A stretch of DNA of 64,000 nt from Acidobacteriota bacterium (GCA_016716905.1 JADJUS010000022.1:124001-188000); one strand, 5' to 3'. Positions 16,921-25,956 are shown, counted from the first letter of the stretch. Notes: generated from the sequence alone by a model not told the origin. A program made the numbers and translations.

Positions 16921-18071
16921 GCCGACGCCGCCTCATAAAAACGCGCGAGGGTGGCCACCACGTACTCCTGATGCGCTTCGGTGAGTTCGCCATAAATGGG
17001 CAACGCCAGCGACTCAGCCGCCGCGCGTTCACTGTGCGGAAAATCTCCGGCGGAGTGACCCAGATCGCGGAAACACTGCTGCAGATGAAACGGCACCGGG
17101 TAGTACACCTCGCACCCGATTCCGGCCGCCTGCAGGAAGTCTTTCGCGGCGTCTCGCTGCGGCAGGCGAACAATGAACTGATTGTAGATATGGAAGGCGC
17201 CGGCCTGCTCCACAGGCAGCACGACTTGCGACAGGCCATGGGAGGCAAACAACGCGCGGTAGCGGTCGGCGTTGCGCCGGCGTGCGGCCGTCCAACCGGA
17301 CAAGTACGGAGCTTTGACGCGCAAGACTGCAGCCTGCAGCTCATCGAGTCTGAAATTGCCGCCGACCTTGTCATGGTAGTAGCGACGTTCCGCGCCGTGG
17401 CCGCGCAGGAGACGAATCTCTGCGGCAAGCGCGGCATCCTGCGTGGTCACCAACCCGCCGTCCCCAAACGCGCCGAGGTTCTTCGACGGAAAAAATGAAA
17501 AACAGCCGGCCGCGCCCATGGACCCGGCCTGACGCCCCTGCCAGGTAGCGCCGATGCTCTGACAGGCATCCTCAATGATCGGCACGCCGGCGCCGGCGGC
17601 GATGGACATCAGCGCGTCCATGTCCGCGCAATGGCCATAGAGATGCACCGGCACGATCGCCCGCGTCTTCGAGGTCAGGGCGGCGGACACACCCGCAGGA
17701 TCGATGTTGTACGTCACCGGGTCGATATCCACGAGCACTGGTCGCGCGCCAAGTCTGCTGATGCAACCGGCGGTGGCGAAAAACGAGTACGTCGAGGTCA
17801 CCACTTCATCGCCGGGGCCCACACCCAGCGCCATCATCGCCACCAGAAGGGCGTCGGTCCCTGACGACACGCCGACCGAGTCGGTCACGCCCAGCATTCC
17901 GGCCAACTCGCGCTCGAGGGCCTGGGTTTCGGGACCCAGGATGAACCGCTGGCTGTCACAGACGCGGGTGACCGCCGCAAGAATCTGCTCGCGCAGGGGT
18001 TCGTACTGTGCCTTCAAATCGAGCAGCGGCACGGGTGAGTGAGACGGGGGTGTGGAGGTGGGAGTCGTCAT
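16917..18071 (-). CDS. DegT/DnrJ/EryC1/StrS-family sugar aminotransferase
   Basis: 384 residues. PLP-binding features: VGVSSGTDALLVAM near 67, IIEDACQSIGA (Asp and Gln contacts), and FFPSKNLGAFGDGG with Lys197 as the Schiff-base lysine. It converts a nucleotide-linked keto sugar to the amino sugar with glutamate as donor. The N-terminal PVPLLDLKAQY opening is common in WbpE/FdtB-like enzymes. It is the first gene of the long minus-strand glycan operon, 57 bp from divergent gmd. Which keto sugar it uses is uncertain; the Gmd product would be one candidate. Confidence 0.88.
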   Translation of the reverse strand: MTTPTSTPPSHSPVPLLDLKAQYEPLREQILAAVTRVCDSQRFILGPETQALERELAGMLGVTDSVGVSSGTDALLVAMMALGVGPGDEVVTSTYSFFATAGCISRLGARPVLVDIDPVTYNIDPAGVSAALTSKTRAIVPVHLYGHCADMDALMSIAAGAGVPIIEDACQSIGATWQGRQAGSMGAAGCFSFFPSKNLGAFGDGGLVTTQDAALAAEIRLLRGHGAERRYYHDKVGGNFRLDELQAAVLRVKAPYLSGWTAARRRNADRYRALFASHGLSQVVLPVEQAGAFHIYNQFIVRLPQRDAAKDFLQAAGIGCEVYYPVPFHLQQCFRDLGHSAGDFPHSERAAAESLALPIYGELTEAHQEYVVATLARFYEAASA

Positions 18072-18128
18072 CGTAGCTGCTATCGTAGCGCGGAGATTAC
18101 CGAGCGGCTGTGTTATCGTCCTGAACCG

Positions 18129-19094
18129 ATGGCATCACGGCGCGCGCTAATTACGGGTATTACCGGCCAGGACGGTTCGTATCTGGCCGAACTGCTGCTC
18201 GCCGAAGGGTACGAGGTCTTCGGCCTCACCCGCCGCTTGTCGGCGGCGAACTACTGGCGCATCGAGCACCTGCTCGATCGCATCACCCTCATCCCGGGTG
18301 ATTTGCTCGATCAATTGTCGCTCATTCGCGCGCTCGAACGCGCCCAGCCGCAGGAGTTGTACAACCTTGCGGCCATGTCCTTCGTGCCGGCGTCGTGGGA
18401 CCAGCCCATGCTCACTGGTGAATTCAACTCGCAAGGTGTCACGCGGGTGCTCGAAGCGGTGCGCGTCGTGGATCCGAAAATCCGGGTCTACCAGGCATCC
18501 TCCTCCGAGATGTACGGCAAAGTGCGCGAGATTCCCCAGACCGAACTGACGCCCTTTTACCCGAGAAGCCCGTACGGCGTCTCAAAGGTCTTTGCCCACT
18601 ACATCACCGTGAACTACCGCGAAAGCTACGACCTGTTTGCGGTGTCCGGCATCCTGTTCAACCACGAGTCGCCGCGGCGCGGGCTCGAGTTTGTCACGCG
18701 GAAGGTCACCGATGGCGTGGCCCGCATCAAAGCCGGCCTCACCGACCAACTCGGACTGGGCAACCTCGATGCACAGCGCGACTGGGGCTTTGCCGGCGAC
18801 TACGTCCGCGCGATGTGGATGATGCTGCAGCAGGACGAGCCGGACGACTACGTCATCGCGACCGGCGAGAGTCACTCGGTCAGGCAACTCGTGGAGATTG
18901 CCTTCACACATGCCGGCCTCGACTGGCAGCAGCACGTCGTGCTCGACCCGGCATTCATCCGCCCGGCCGAGGTGGACCATCTCATCGGCGATGCGTCAAA
19001 AGCCAAGGCCCAGTTGGGCTGGGCGCCCACGGTGGATTTTGCCGGGCTCGTCACCATGATGGTGGACGCCGACCTGGCACGCTACGGCCGCTAG
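18129..19094 (+). CDS. gmd: GDP-mannose 4,6-dehydratase
   Basis: 321 residues from ATG at 18129. The N-terminus ALITGITGQDGSYLAELLL, the GLTRR segment, SSSEMYG, SPYGVSK and FNHESPRRGLEFVTRKV are all characteristic of Gmd. It makes GDP-4-keto-6-deoxy-D-mannose, precursor of GDP-fucose, GDP-rhamnose or GDP-perosamine. No dedicated downstream enzyme is adjacent on the plus strand; the divergent RmlD-like reductase or DegT aminotransferase may use the product. Its stop shares the palindrome CTAG with the stop of the convergent gene, a 4-nt tail-to-tail overlap. Confidence 0.92.
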   Translation: MASRRALITGITGQDGSYLAELLLAEGYEVFGLTRRLSAANYWRIEHLLDRITLIPGDLLDQLSLIRALERAQPQELYNLAAMSFVPASWDQPMLTGEFNSQGVTRVLEAVRVVDPKIRVYQASSSEMYGKVREIPQTELTPFYPRSPYGVSKVFAHYITVNYRESYDLFAVSGILFNHESPRRGLEFVTRKVTDGVARIKAGLTDQLGLGNLDAQRDWGFAGDYVRAMWMMLQQDEPDDYVIATGESHSVRQLVEIAFTHAGLDWQQHVVLDPAFIRPAEVDHLIGDASKAKAQLGWAPTVDFAGLVTMMVDADLARYGR

Positions 19095-19645
19095 CGTGTG
19101 ACGATGGCGGGGGCGCCCCAGACCGCCAGATCGTTGTCGGGCGTGGCCGCACCCGCGCCGGCGCGGGTATTAAAAATAATCTCGACCTTCTGACCCGCGT
19201 ACGGCGACAAGTCGAGCAGGAGCGGATACCACTGCCGGTCAACCGGGTTCCCAGACGGGTTGACGACCAGGCTCACGAGTTCATCGTACTTGCCGTTCGC
19301 CGTGACGCCGACCATGAAGAGCACGCCGTCGCCCGGCTTGGTCCAGGCTTCTTCGCGCAGGCCCAGGCTGACATCGAGCCAGGCATGTGGCGGCACGTCT
19401 TCCTGCCAGATGATTCGAGAGGCCTCTGAAACGGCGATCGACTTCAGCGTCCGCCCGGCGATCGTGACGTCACCCAGGGTGAACGCGTCTGGGCGGGGCC
19501 GCGCCTGCGTGGCCAGCGGGAACCGATCGACCAGGTCGGCGAACATCTCTGGCGCGCCCAGCGAGCGGAACCACACCACGAGTACCAGAGCGCCGAGCAG
19601 CGCCCCGACCAGGAACCACTTCCACCGGCCGATCATCGTCCACAT
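19091..19645 (-). CDS. Membrane-anchored protein of unknown function
   Basis: 184 residues. One hydrophobic helix at about 8-26 (WKWFLVGALLGALVLVVWF) anchors a periplasmic domain of mainly beta character: repeated polar-hydrophobic alternation, a PHAWLDVSLGL segment and DRQWYPLLLDLSPYAGQKVEI, which resembles the jelly-roll end of carbohydrate-binding modules. I do not recognise the family. It is the last gene of the minus-strand cluster that includes rmlA, two nt downstream, so a role in cell-surface glycans is plausible but unproven. Confidence 0.7.
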   Translation of the reverse strand: MWTMIGRWKWFLVGALLGALVLVVWFRSLGAPEMFADLVDRFPLATQARPRPDAFTLGDVTIAGRTLKSIAVSEASRIIWQEDVPPHAWLDVSLGLREEAWTKPGDGVLFMVGVTANGKYDELVSLVVNPSGNPVDRQWYPLLLDLSPYAGQKVEIIFNTRAGAGAATPDNDLAVWGAPAIVTR

Positions 19646-19647
19646 GT

Positions 19648-20532
19648 TTACGCGCCTCCGAGGAGCGACGTCAGATATCGCCCGTATTCATTGTGGGGAC
19701 CAAACGGCGCGGCGAGCCGCTCGAGTTGTGCGCCGTCGATCCAGCCCTGCCGAAACGCGACTTCTTCAGGACAGGCGATCTTCAGGCCCTGCCGGCGCTC
19801 GATGGTTTCAATGAACTGGCTCGCCTCGAGCAGCGACGTGTGCGTGCCGGTATCAAGCCATGCGTAGCCACGGCCCATCACCTCGACCGCGAGTTCGCCG
19901 GCCTCGAGGTAGCGCCGGTTGAGGTCGGTAATCTCCAGTTCACCGCGCGCGGAGAGCTGCTGCGTGGCCACAAACTCCGGCGCCCGGTTGTCATAAAAAT
20001 ACAGGCCCGTCACGGCAAAGTGTGACTGTGGTCGCGCGGGCTTTTCTTCGATGGACGTGGCGCGGCCCTGTGCGTCAAATGCCACCACACCGTACCGTTC
20101 CGGATCCTGCACATGGTAGGCAAACACCGTGGCACCGGCGGCGCGGTGATTGGCCGCCGCGAGCCGCTCCGGCAAGTCGTGACCGTAAAAGAGGTTGTCA
20201 CCCAGGATGAGCACAGATGGTCCGCCCTGGAGAAAGTCGCGCCCGATGACAAACGCCTGCGCCAGGCCGTTGGGTTCCGGCTGCACGGCGTACGACAGGG
20301 AGAGTCCCCAGTCGCGACCGTCGCCCAGCAGCGACTCAAAAATCGGTGTGTCCCGCGGTGTCGAAATGATCAGGATGTCGCGCACGCCTGCCAGCATCAA
20401 TGTGCTGAGCGGGTAATACACCATCGGCTTGTCAAAGATGGGCAGCAACTGCTTTGACACTGCGCGCGTCGCGGGATAGAGGCGAGTGCCCGAGCCGCCG
20501 GCCAGAATGATGCCTTTACGAGATTCGGGCAT
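19648..20532 (-). CDS. rmlA: Glucose-1-phosphate thymidylyltransferase
   Basis: 294 residues, the usual RmlA length. GIILAGGSGTRLYPATRAVSKQ spans the nucleotide-binding signature; FDKPMVYYPLSTLMLAG, ILGDNLFYG and WLDTGTHTSLLEAS follow in standard order. It makes dTDP-glucose, the entry to dTDP-rhamnose and other dTDP sugars. RmlB and RmlC must be elsewhere. It lies after smpB, separated by 8 nt. Confidence 0.95.
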   Translation of the reverse strand: MPESRKGIILAGGSGTRLYPATRAVSKQLLPIFDKPMVYYPLSTLMLAGVRDILIISTPRDTPIFESLLGDGRDWGLSLSYAVQPEPNGLAQAFVIGRDFLQGGPSVLILGDNLFYGHDLPERLAAANHRAAGATVFAYHVQDPERYGVVAFDAQGRATSIEEKPARPQSHFAVTGLYFYDNRAPEFVATQQLSARGELEITDLNRRYLEAGELAVEVMGRGYAWLDTGTHTSLLEASQFIETIERRQGLKIACPEEVAFRQGWIDGAQLERLAAPFGPHNEYGRYLTSLLGGA

Positions 20533-20540
20533 GGGGAATC

Positions 20541-20981
20541 TTACCTGACGCGTTCCTTGACGGCTGCCCGAGTCTCCCGGTCGGCGTCACGTTTTTTGAC
20601 CGTCTCACGCTTGTCGGGCGCCTTCTTGCCTTTCGCCAGGGACACGGCCAGCTTGATCCGGCCGCCCTTGAGGTACATCCGCGTCGGCACCACCGTCAGG
20701 CCCTTCTCGGCCGTCTTGCCGATGAGCTTGCGCAACTCGTGTTTGTTGAGCAGGAGTTTTCGGGTGCGACCCGGATCGTGTGACGCGGAACCGCTGTGGC
20801 TGTACTGGCCGATGTGCAATTTGAAAAGAAACGCTTCGCCACCTTCAATGCGGACGTAGCTATCGCGAAGGTTGACCAGCCCCTCGCGAATGGCTTTGAC
20901 CTCGGTGCCCACCAGCACCATCCCGGCCTCAAAGTGCTCGAGCAGGTGGTAGTCGAATGCCGCCTTGCGGTTCTCCGCCAT
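20541..20981 (-). CDS. smpB: SsrA-binding protein SmpB
   Basis: 146 residues from ATG at 20981. Core features: ENRKAAFDYHLLEHFEAGM, VLVGTEVKAIREG, NLRDSYVRI, and a basic C-terminal tail starting LARGKK-like (SLAKGKKAPDKRETVKKRD). SmpB binds tmRNA and brings it to stalled ribosomes. The start gives the same register as compact SmpB proteins such as that of Thermus; an ATG at 21134 would add 51 residues and reach into the upstream gene, which I consider unlikely. The start has no strong ribosome site. Confidence 0.9.
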   Translation of the reverse strand: MAENRKAAFDYHLLEHFEAGMVLVGTEVKAIREGLVNLRDSYVRIEGGEAFLFKLHIGQYSHSGSASHDPGRTRKLLLNKHELRKLIGKTAEKGLTVVPTRMYLKGGRIKLAVSLAKGKKAPDKRETVKKRDADRETRAAVKERVR

Positions 20982-21105
20982 CACGACGGGGGCGTCGTCT
21001 TTTTTTCCGGCCGGCGCCGGTGGGCGCGCGTGTCCGGTCTGATACGACGTGGTCTTGCTCAGAACGCCACCATCCGCATTGATATTACAGCTTCGCTGGG
21101 AACGA

Positions 21106-22185
21106 TCAGCGCATTCCGACGATGTCGGCGACACGTTCGCCGATGGCCAGACTTGCGGTCAGCCCTGGCGAATCGATGCCGGCGGCATGCGTCAGCCACG
21201 GGCGCCGGTGGTCGGTGCGGATGAGGAAGTCGGCAAATCGCTCGGTGGCCGGGTGCGCCTTCGCCCGGATTCCGCTGCCGCCAAGGCGCAGGTCGTCCAT
21301 CGTGACGGCGGGCAGCAGGCGGCGGGTCGGCTCGAGAAACGATGCGAGCGGTTCGCGGTCGGCCTCGTAGTCGTCTTTGCGCGACTGGTACCGAATGGTC
21401 GGGCCGACCCAGACGGTGCCCTCCACGGTGCGCGTGAGATGAACGCCGAGCCCATGCCCCGAACCGTGCGGCACCGGATAAACGAGGCCGCTGATGAGTC
21501 GCGAGGCCTTCGGCGTCAGTTCCGCGTATTCGCCACGGCAGGGGTGAATCGTGAACGGCTCACCATCACAGACGCGCGAGACATCATCCGCGTGGAGACC
21601 AGCCGCGTTCACGACCGCATCAGCGTCGATGCGTTCGAGCGGTGTCACCACCTCAACACGGTCGCCGGCCGGTTCCACTGCCAGTACAGGAGACCCAGGA
21701 AGCACATGGCCGCCGTGCGCCTCCACCTGGCGCTGCAATGCCGACACAAAGGCGTGGGCATCAACCCAGCCGGTGTGCGGGGACCACAACGCCCGCGTGG
21801 CACGTACATGGGGCTCGCGCGCGTGCACGAACGCCGCGTCAACGAGGTCCACCTCCACACCACAGGCCCGGGCATTGGTGGCGAGGGGCTCGAGGTCCGG
21901 TTCCTCGGACGCGTCGGTGGCCACCACCAACTTGCCCGACTCGTGATGCGGCACCTGGTGTGCCTGGCAGAACTGCTTGAGGCGATCACGGCCCTCCACA
22001 CACAGGGTGGCCTTGAGTGACCCCGGCGGGTAGTAGAGGCCGGCATGAATCACGCCGCTGTTGTGCGTGGATGTGTCGAGCCCCGCGCGCCGGTGCCGTT
22101 CGAGCACCACCACGTCACGGCCCCTCTGCGCGAGCGACAGCGCACACGCCAGTCCGGTGACGCCCGCGCCGATGACGACGATCAT
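21106..22185 (-). CDS. lhgO: FAD-dependent oxidoreductase, L-2-hydroxyglutarate dehydrogenase-like
   Basis: 359 residues of the DAO fold. VVIGAGVTGLACALSLAQRG is the FAD dinucleotide site; DTSTHNSGVIHAGLYYPPGSLKA, AVVNAAGLHAD and GSGIRAKAHP match the LhgO/L2HGDH family, which oxidises L-2-hydroxyglutarate to 2-oxoglutarate at the membrane quinone pool. Its ATG overlaps the pdxA stop (ATGA). Function in this cluster is likely housekeeping metabolite repair. Confidence 0.85.
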   Translation of the reverse strand: MIVVIGAGVTGLACALSLAQRGRDVVVLERHRRAGLDTSTHNSGVIHAGLYYPPGSLKATLCVEGRDRLKQFCQAHQVPHHESGKLVVATDASEEPDLEPLATNARACGVEVDLVDAAFVHAREPHVRATRALWSPHTGWVDAHAFVSALQRQVEAHGGHVLPGSPVLAVEPAGDRVEVVTPLERIDADAVVNAAGLHADDVSRVCDGEPFTIHPCRGEYAELTPKASRLISGLVYPVPHGSGHGLGVHLTRTVEGTVWVGPTIRYQSRKDDYEADREPLASFLEPTRRLLPAVTMDDLRLGGSGIRAKAHPATERFADFLIRTDHRRPWLTHAAGIDSPGLTASLAIGERVADIVGMR

Positions 22186-23060
22186 GCGGCGAGGCGGGCG
22201 GCCAGGAGAATGGCTTCCACCATGCTGCCGGCATCGGCGCGGCCCTGACGCGCGATATCAAACGCGGTGCCGTGATCGACCGACGTCCGGATGATCGGCA
22301 GCCCCAACGTGACGTTGACCGCGTGGCCAAAGGCGAGCAGCTTGATCGGAATGAGCCCCTGGTCGTGGTAACACGCCACCACAACGTCGAAGTCGCCCCG
22401 CGTGGCGCGCACAAACACGGTGTCGCCGGGAAACGGGCCCGTCACGTCGATACCCTCCGCGCGCGCGGCGTCGAGGGCAGGAGCGATGGTCTCAATCTCT
22501 TCCAGGCCGAGCAAGCCGTCTTCGCCGGCGTGGGGATTGAGCCCCGCCACGGCGATTCGCGGCGAGACAAAACCGAAACGCGGCATGGCGGCAGCCGTCA
22601 CGCGAAGCGTCTGCAGCAGCCCTGCGGTGGTGAGCGCGAATGGCACCTGCGCCAGGGGAATGTGCACGGTGGCCAGCACCACCCGGAGTGGCTGCGACCA
22701 GAACATCATGGTGGCCCCATCAACGCCACACAGGTGTGCCAGGAGATCCGTGTGCCCGCGCCACGGCAGCCCGGCAGCCGCGAACGCGGCCTTGTTGATG
22801 GGTGCGGTGGCAATCGCCTGAACGCGACCGGCGAGAGCATCTTCCACTGCGCGGACAATCTCCGCGTATGCGCGCCGGCCGGCGTCCGCGTGCACCTTCC
22901 CTGCCGGGTAGATGGCGAGGTCCTCGGGCCGGTGCGGCCCGTAGAGCACGGGGCGGCATACCGCGAGCACGCGCGGGTCGCGCACCGCCGCCTCGGCAAT
23001 TTCCGGTCCGATGCCGGCAGGGTCGCCAACGGTGACGGCGATGGCGGGGAGCGGGGTCAC
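22182..23060 (-). CDS. pdxA: 4-hydroxythreonine-4-phosphate dehydrogenase
   Basis: 292 residues, shorter than the roughly 330 of the E. coli enzyme. TVGDPAGIGPE at the start, TAPINKAA, GHTDLLAH, GLNPHAGE and YHDQGLIPIK are the family landmarks and include the three metal-binding histidines; SVDHGTAFDIA ends the active site. It makes the aminoketone used in pyridoxal 5'-phosphate synthesis. PLP supply may matter for the DegT aminotransferase but no functional link is shown. GTG start overlaps the upstream stop (GTGA). Confidence 0.93.
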   Translation of the reverse strand: MTPLPAIAVTVGDPAGIGPEIAEAAVRDPRVLAVCRPVLYGPHRPEDLAIYPAGKVHADAGRRAYAEIVRAVEDALAGRVQAIATAPINKAAFAAAGLPWRGHTDLLAHLCGVDGATMMFWSQPLRVVLATVHIPLAQVPFALTTAGLLQTLRVTAAAMPRFGFVSPRIAVAGLNPHAGEDGLLGLEEIETIAPALDAARAEGIDVTGPFPGDTVFVRATRGDFDVVVACYHDQGLIPIKLLAFGHAVNVTLGLPIIRTSVDHGTAFDIARQGRADAGSMVEAILLAARLAA

Positions 23061-24394
23061 TGCTTCGGAACCGGTGCCCCGAGTTTGAAGACGTGGGGGT
23101 GGTCGGTCTTGATGGCGTGACGAGTGTCCACCACGAGGCGGGCGTACTTCACCACGTCCTTGAAGTCGAACTGCCGGTGGTCAGTCAGCACCACCACGCA
23201 GTCTGCCGCAGCCATCGCCGCCGGCGTCAGGGGCACCGACGACATGTCCACCGCGCCGGGCCAGTGCAGACCATCGATGAACGGCGCAAAGGGATCGTGA
23301 TAGGTCACGCGCGCGCCTTTTTTCATCAGCAGGGCGATCACGTCGAGCGCGGGCGATTCGCGCACGTCATCGATGTCGCGTTTGTACGCCACACCCATCA
23401 CCAGAATCTCGGCCCCGTTGACCGCCTTGCAGTGGGCATTCAGCGCATCGGTGATCTTGTCCACCACGTGGTGCGGCATGGCGCCATTCACCTGGCCGGC
23501 CAGTTCGATGAACCGGGCTTCGAAGCCGACCTCCTTGACCTTCCATGACAGGTAGAAGGGGTCAATCGGAATGCAGTGCCCTCCCAGGCCGGGCCCCGGG
23601 TAAAACGGCATGAACCCGAACGGCTTCGTGGCGGCCGCATCGACGACTTCCCAGACGCTGATGCCCAGACGATCACACATCATCGCCAGTTCATTCACCA
23701 TCCCGATGTTCACCGCGCGGAAGGTGTTTTCGAGCAACTTCACCATCTCGGCCACTTTTGGCGAACTCACTTCGACCACGCGATCGATCGACGAGCGATA
23801 CAGCGCGCCGGCGAGCCGCGCGCAATCGGGCGTCAACCCGCCCACCACCTTGGGCACGTTCTTGGTGGTCCATTTTTCATTGCCGGGGTCCACGCGTTCG
23901 GGAGAAAACGCCAGAAAGAAATCGACGCCCGCCTTGAGCCCGCCGCGCTCGAGAATGGGCTGCACCACTTCTTCGGTGGTGCCGGGATACGTGGTGGACT
24001 CGAGAATCACGAGCATGCCCGGGTGGAGATGGCCGGCAATCGCCTCAACAGCCGACACCACAAACGAGAGGTCCGGGTCCTTGGTCTTGCGGAGCGGCGT
24101 GGGCACGCAGATGTTGATCGTGTCGAAGTCCCGCACGGCTCCAGGGTCCGTGGTGGCGGCCAATTTGCCCGCCGTGACCAGCGCGGCCACCGCCTCGGTG
24201 GGCACATCCTGGATGTAGGACTCGCGGCGATTGATCTGATCGACCTTTCGCGCATCCAGGTCAATCCCTGTCACCGAAAAACCCGCCTGCCCGAATTCCA
24301 CGGCCAGGGGCAGCCCGACGTAACCCAGGCCGACTACGCCAACTTTGGCGGTGCGATTGGCGATTCGTTCGAGCAGCGTGTCGGCGTGGGACAT
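23057..24394 (-). CDS. UDP-N-acetylhexosamine 6-dehydrogenase (WbpA/WecC/TviB family)
   Basis: 445 residues from ATG at 24394. VGVVGLGYVGLPLAVEFG binds NAD; the catalytic cysteine is Cys274 in GGHCIPIDP, with ESTTYPGTTEE and SPERVDPG before it and GVAYKRDIDDVRESPALDV after it. Such enzymes oxidise UDP-GlcNAc or UDP-ManNAc to the uronate in two NAD-dependent steps. An amidated uronate would fit the AsnB-like enzyme at 7807-9630. An upstream ATG at 24631 would translate through the heptamer repeat region and is rejected. Confidence 0.9.
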   Translation of the reverse strand: MSHADTLLERIANRTAKVGVVGLGYVGLPLAVEFGQAGFSVTGIDLDARKVDQINRRESYIQDVPTEAVAALVTAGKLAATTDPGAVRDFDTINICVPTPLRKTKDPDLSFVVSAVEAIAGHLHPGMLVILESTTYPGTTEEVVQPILERGGLKAGVDFFLAFSPERVDPGNEKWTTKNVPKVVGGLTPDCARLAGALYRSSIDRVVEVSSPKVAEMVKLLENTFRAVNIGMVNELAMMCDRLGISVWEVVDAAATKPFGFMPFYPGPGLGGHCIPIDPFYLSWKVKEVGFEARFIELAGQVNGAMPHHVVDKITDALNAHCKAVNGAEILVMGVAYKRDIDDVRESPALDVIALLMKKGARVTYHDPFAPFIDGLHWPGAVDMSSVPLTPAAMAAADCVVVLTDHRQFDFKDVVKYARLVVDTRHAIKTDHPHVFKLGAPVPKQ

Positions 24395-24409
24395 GGCAGG
24401 GTGATTATA

Positions 24410-24755
24410 AGAGATTGAGGGTTGAGGGTTGAGGATTGAGCGATTGAGGATTGGGATTGCACGCGCTTGGAAATTGAGGATTGAGGATTTGGCGATTGAA
24501 ATTGCCTCATGGTGCGATGGGCGGATCGCGAGATTGCGGGATGGGGCGATTGCCGGATTTGGGATTGGATTGCGGGATTGGGATTGGATTGCGGGATTGT
24601 CGGATTGGATTGCCTGGATTGAATTGCCCATCGCACCATCAGCGATCCCACCATCCCACCATCAGACCATCCGACAATTCCCATCCTCAATCCCAAATCA
24701 GCAATCGAGCCATCCCGATCCTCAATCGCTCAATCCTCAATCCTCAATTGCATGG
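24410..24755. repeat. Inverted heptamer-type repeat array between holB and the dehydrogenase gene
   Basis: The whole 394-bp gap 24395-24788 is low-complexity. From 24410 to about 24620 the plus strand repeats GGATTGA/GGGTTGA/GGATTGC units at mostly 7-bp spacing; from about 24640 to 24755 the reverse complement appears (ATCCTCA, ATCCCAC, ATCGCTC). The two halves can pair imperfectly into a very long hairpin. No gene is credible here, although some frames are open because the unit lacks stops. Confidence 0.85.
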
Positions 24756-24788
24756 CGGATCGCTGAGCTCTCTATTGCGGGTGTCCGC

Positions 24789-25787
24789 CTAGATGCCCAC
24801 GGCGACCCAGTCGGCGACGATCTTCGGGCTCGCATTGCGGTCCAGCGCGGCCTGGCCTCGCGCGACCACGCCGAACGCAGCGATCACGCGGTCTGGCGGA
24901 TAGGCGCGAACGAGGGCGCGCAGGTCGGCTTCACGTCCTGAGTTGGAGAGCATCGCCGTGCCGGCCGTCGCGGTGGCGAGGGCGCCTATATCGCGCAGCA
25001 GCGATGACACGAGTGCCAGCCGGATGCCCAGCGATTCGCGCGCCCGCCGATGTTTGGGTGACTTGGCCAGTTCGGCGGCCGCCTTCAGTTTTGCCTCCAG
25101 CGACGGGGCCACGGACTTCCGGACCAGATCCATTGCCAGTGCCTGATCGCCTTCGAGCTCGGCGCCGTCGAGCGCGAGGGCCCGCGACACACTGCCGCCG
25201 GCCAACGCGGCGCACGTCTGCGCGGAGGCCGCGTCAATGCCGTGGCGGCTCTGCAGCACCTGCGCCACCTCGTGGTCCGCGAGGACACCAAAACGCACCC
25301 GCCGGCAGCGCGACAACACCGTGGGGCGCAACGCGTCCGGGTACGCGGAAATGAGGATCAGAATGGCGGCCGGAGGGGGTTCTTCCAGTGTCTTGAGCAG
25401 GGCATCCTGTGCCTGCACGCTAAGGGCGTCGGCGGGGTCGATGATGAACACCCGTCGCTGGCCTTCGAACGGCCGATACCCAACCAGATCGATCACGCGA
25501 TCGCGAATGGACTTGATCGAGATGGAGGCAATGTCGCCGTTGTCCACCTCAACGACATCAGAAAACTGGCCTTTGTTGATTCGGACGCACACGCTGCATG
25601 TGCCGCAGGCCACGCCCTCGCGCGCGGCCGGGCAATTCAGGGTTTGCGCGAGGGCCCGCGCCACGGTGTGTTTGCCCACGCCCTCCGGCCCGGCAAACAA
25701 CAGCGTCTGCGGGACCCGGCCGTGGCCCACCGCCTGCCGGAGCAGCGCCTGCACGCGCGCGTGACCGACGGGTGGTGGAATGGTCAT
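24789..25787 (-). CDS. holB: DNA polymerase III delta-prime subunit
   Basis: 332 residues of a clamp-loader AAA+ subunit. Walker A-like GPEGVGKHT at about 33-41, a zinc-binding cysteine cluster (C..ACGTCSVC), IDPADALSVQAQDALLKTLEEPP and the SRC motif (LSRCRRVRFG) appear in order. The C-terminal helical domain pairs with the other clamp-loader subunits at the replisome. The gene lies immediately downstream of the tRNA-Asp gene, 13 bp away. Confidence 0.9.
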   Translation of the reverse strand: MTIPPPVGHARVQALLRQAVGHGRVPQTLLFAGPEGVGKHTVARALAQTLNCPAAREGVACGTCSVCVRINKGQFSDVVEVDNGDIASISIKSIRDRVIDLVGYRPFEGQRRVFIIDPADALSVQAQDALLKTLEEPPPAAILILISAYPDALRPTVLSRCRRVRFGVLADHEVAQVLQSRHGIDAASAQTCAALAGGSVSRALALDGAELEGDQALAMDLVRKSVAPSLEAKLKAAAELAKSPKHRRARESLGIRLALVSSLLRDIGALATATAGTAMLSNSGREADLRALVRAYPPDRVIAAFGVVARGQAALDRNASPKIVADWVAVGI

Positions 25788-25799
25788 GACGAAAGGAAG

Positions 25800-25876
25800 T
25801 GGCGGGGCCGACGAGACTCGAACTCGCGACCTCTGGCGTGACAGGCCAGCGTTCTAACCAACTGAACTACGACCCC
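25800..25876 (-). tRNA. tRNA-Asp(GTC)
   Basis: 77 nt including encoded CCA. Acceptor GGGGTCG pairs with CGGCCCC, D-stem GTTC/GAAC, anticodon loop CTGTCAC gives anticodon GTC, and the T-loop TTCGAGTC is present. It lies 8 nt downstream of tRNA-Val on the same strand. Confidence 0.97.
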
Positions 25877-25884
25877 GCAAAAAA

Positions 25885-25956
25885 TGGGCGATACAGGATT
25901 CGAACCTGTGACAGCCGGCGTGTAAGGCCAGTGCTCTACCGCTGAGCTAACCGCCC
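25885..25956 (-). tRNA. tRNA-Val(TAC)
   Basis: 72 nt. Acceptor GGGCGGT pairs with ATCGCCC, D-stem GCTC/GAGC, anticodon loop CTTACAC gives TAC, T-loop TTCGAATC. CCA is not encoded: after the discriminator A comes a run of T, unlike the neighbouring tRNA-Asp. Confidence 0.97.

Noticed and set aside
20982..21134. 51-residue N-terminal extension of SmpB from ATG 21134
   Set aside because: It would overlap the lhgO-like gene and add sequence without SmpB features; ATG 20981 matches compact SmpB proteins.
24395..24631. N-terminal extension of the UDP-HexNAc dehydrogenase through the repeat array
   Set aside because: The added 79 residues are the translation of GATTGAG-type repeats; the enzyme fold starts naturally at ATG 24394.
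24410..24755. CRISPR array
   Set aside because: The repeats are 7-8 bp, degenerate and contiguous with no unique spacers of constant length, and no cas genes are nearby.
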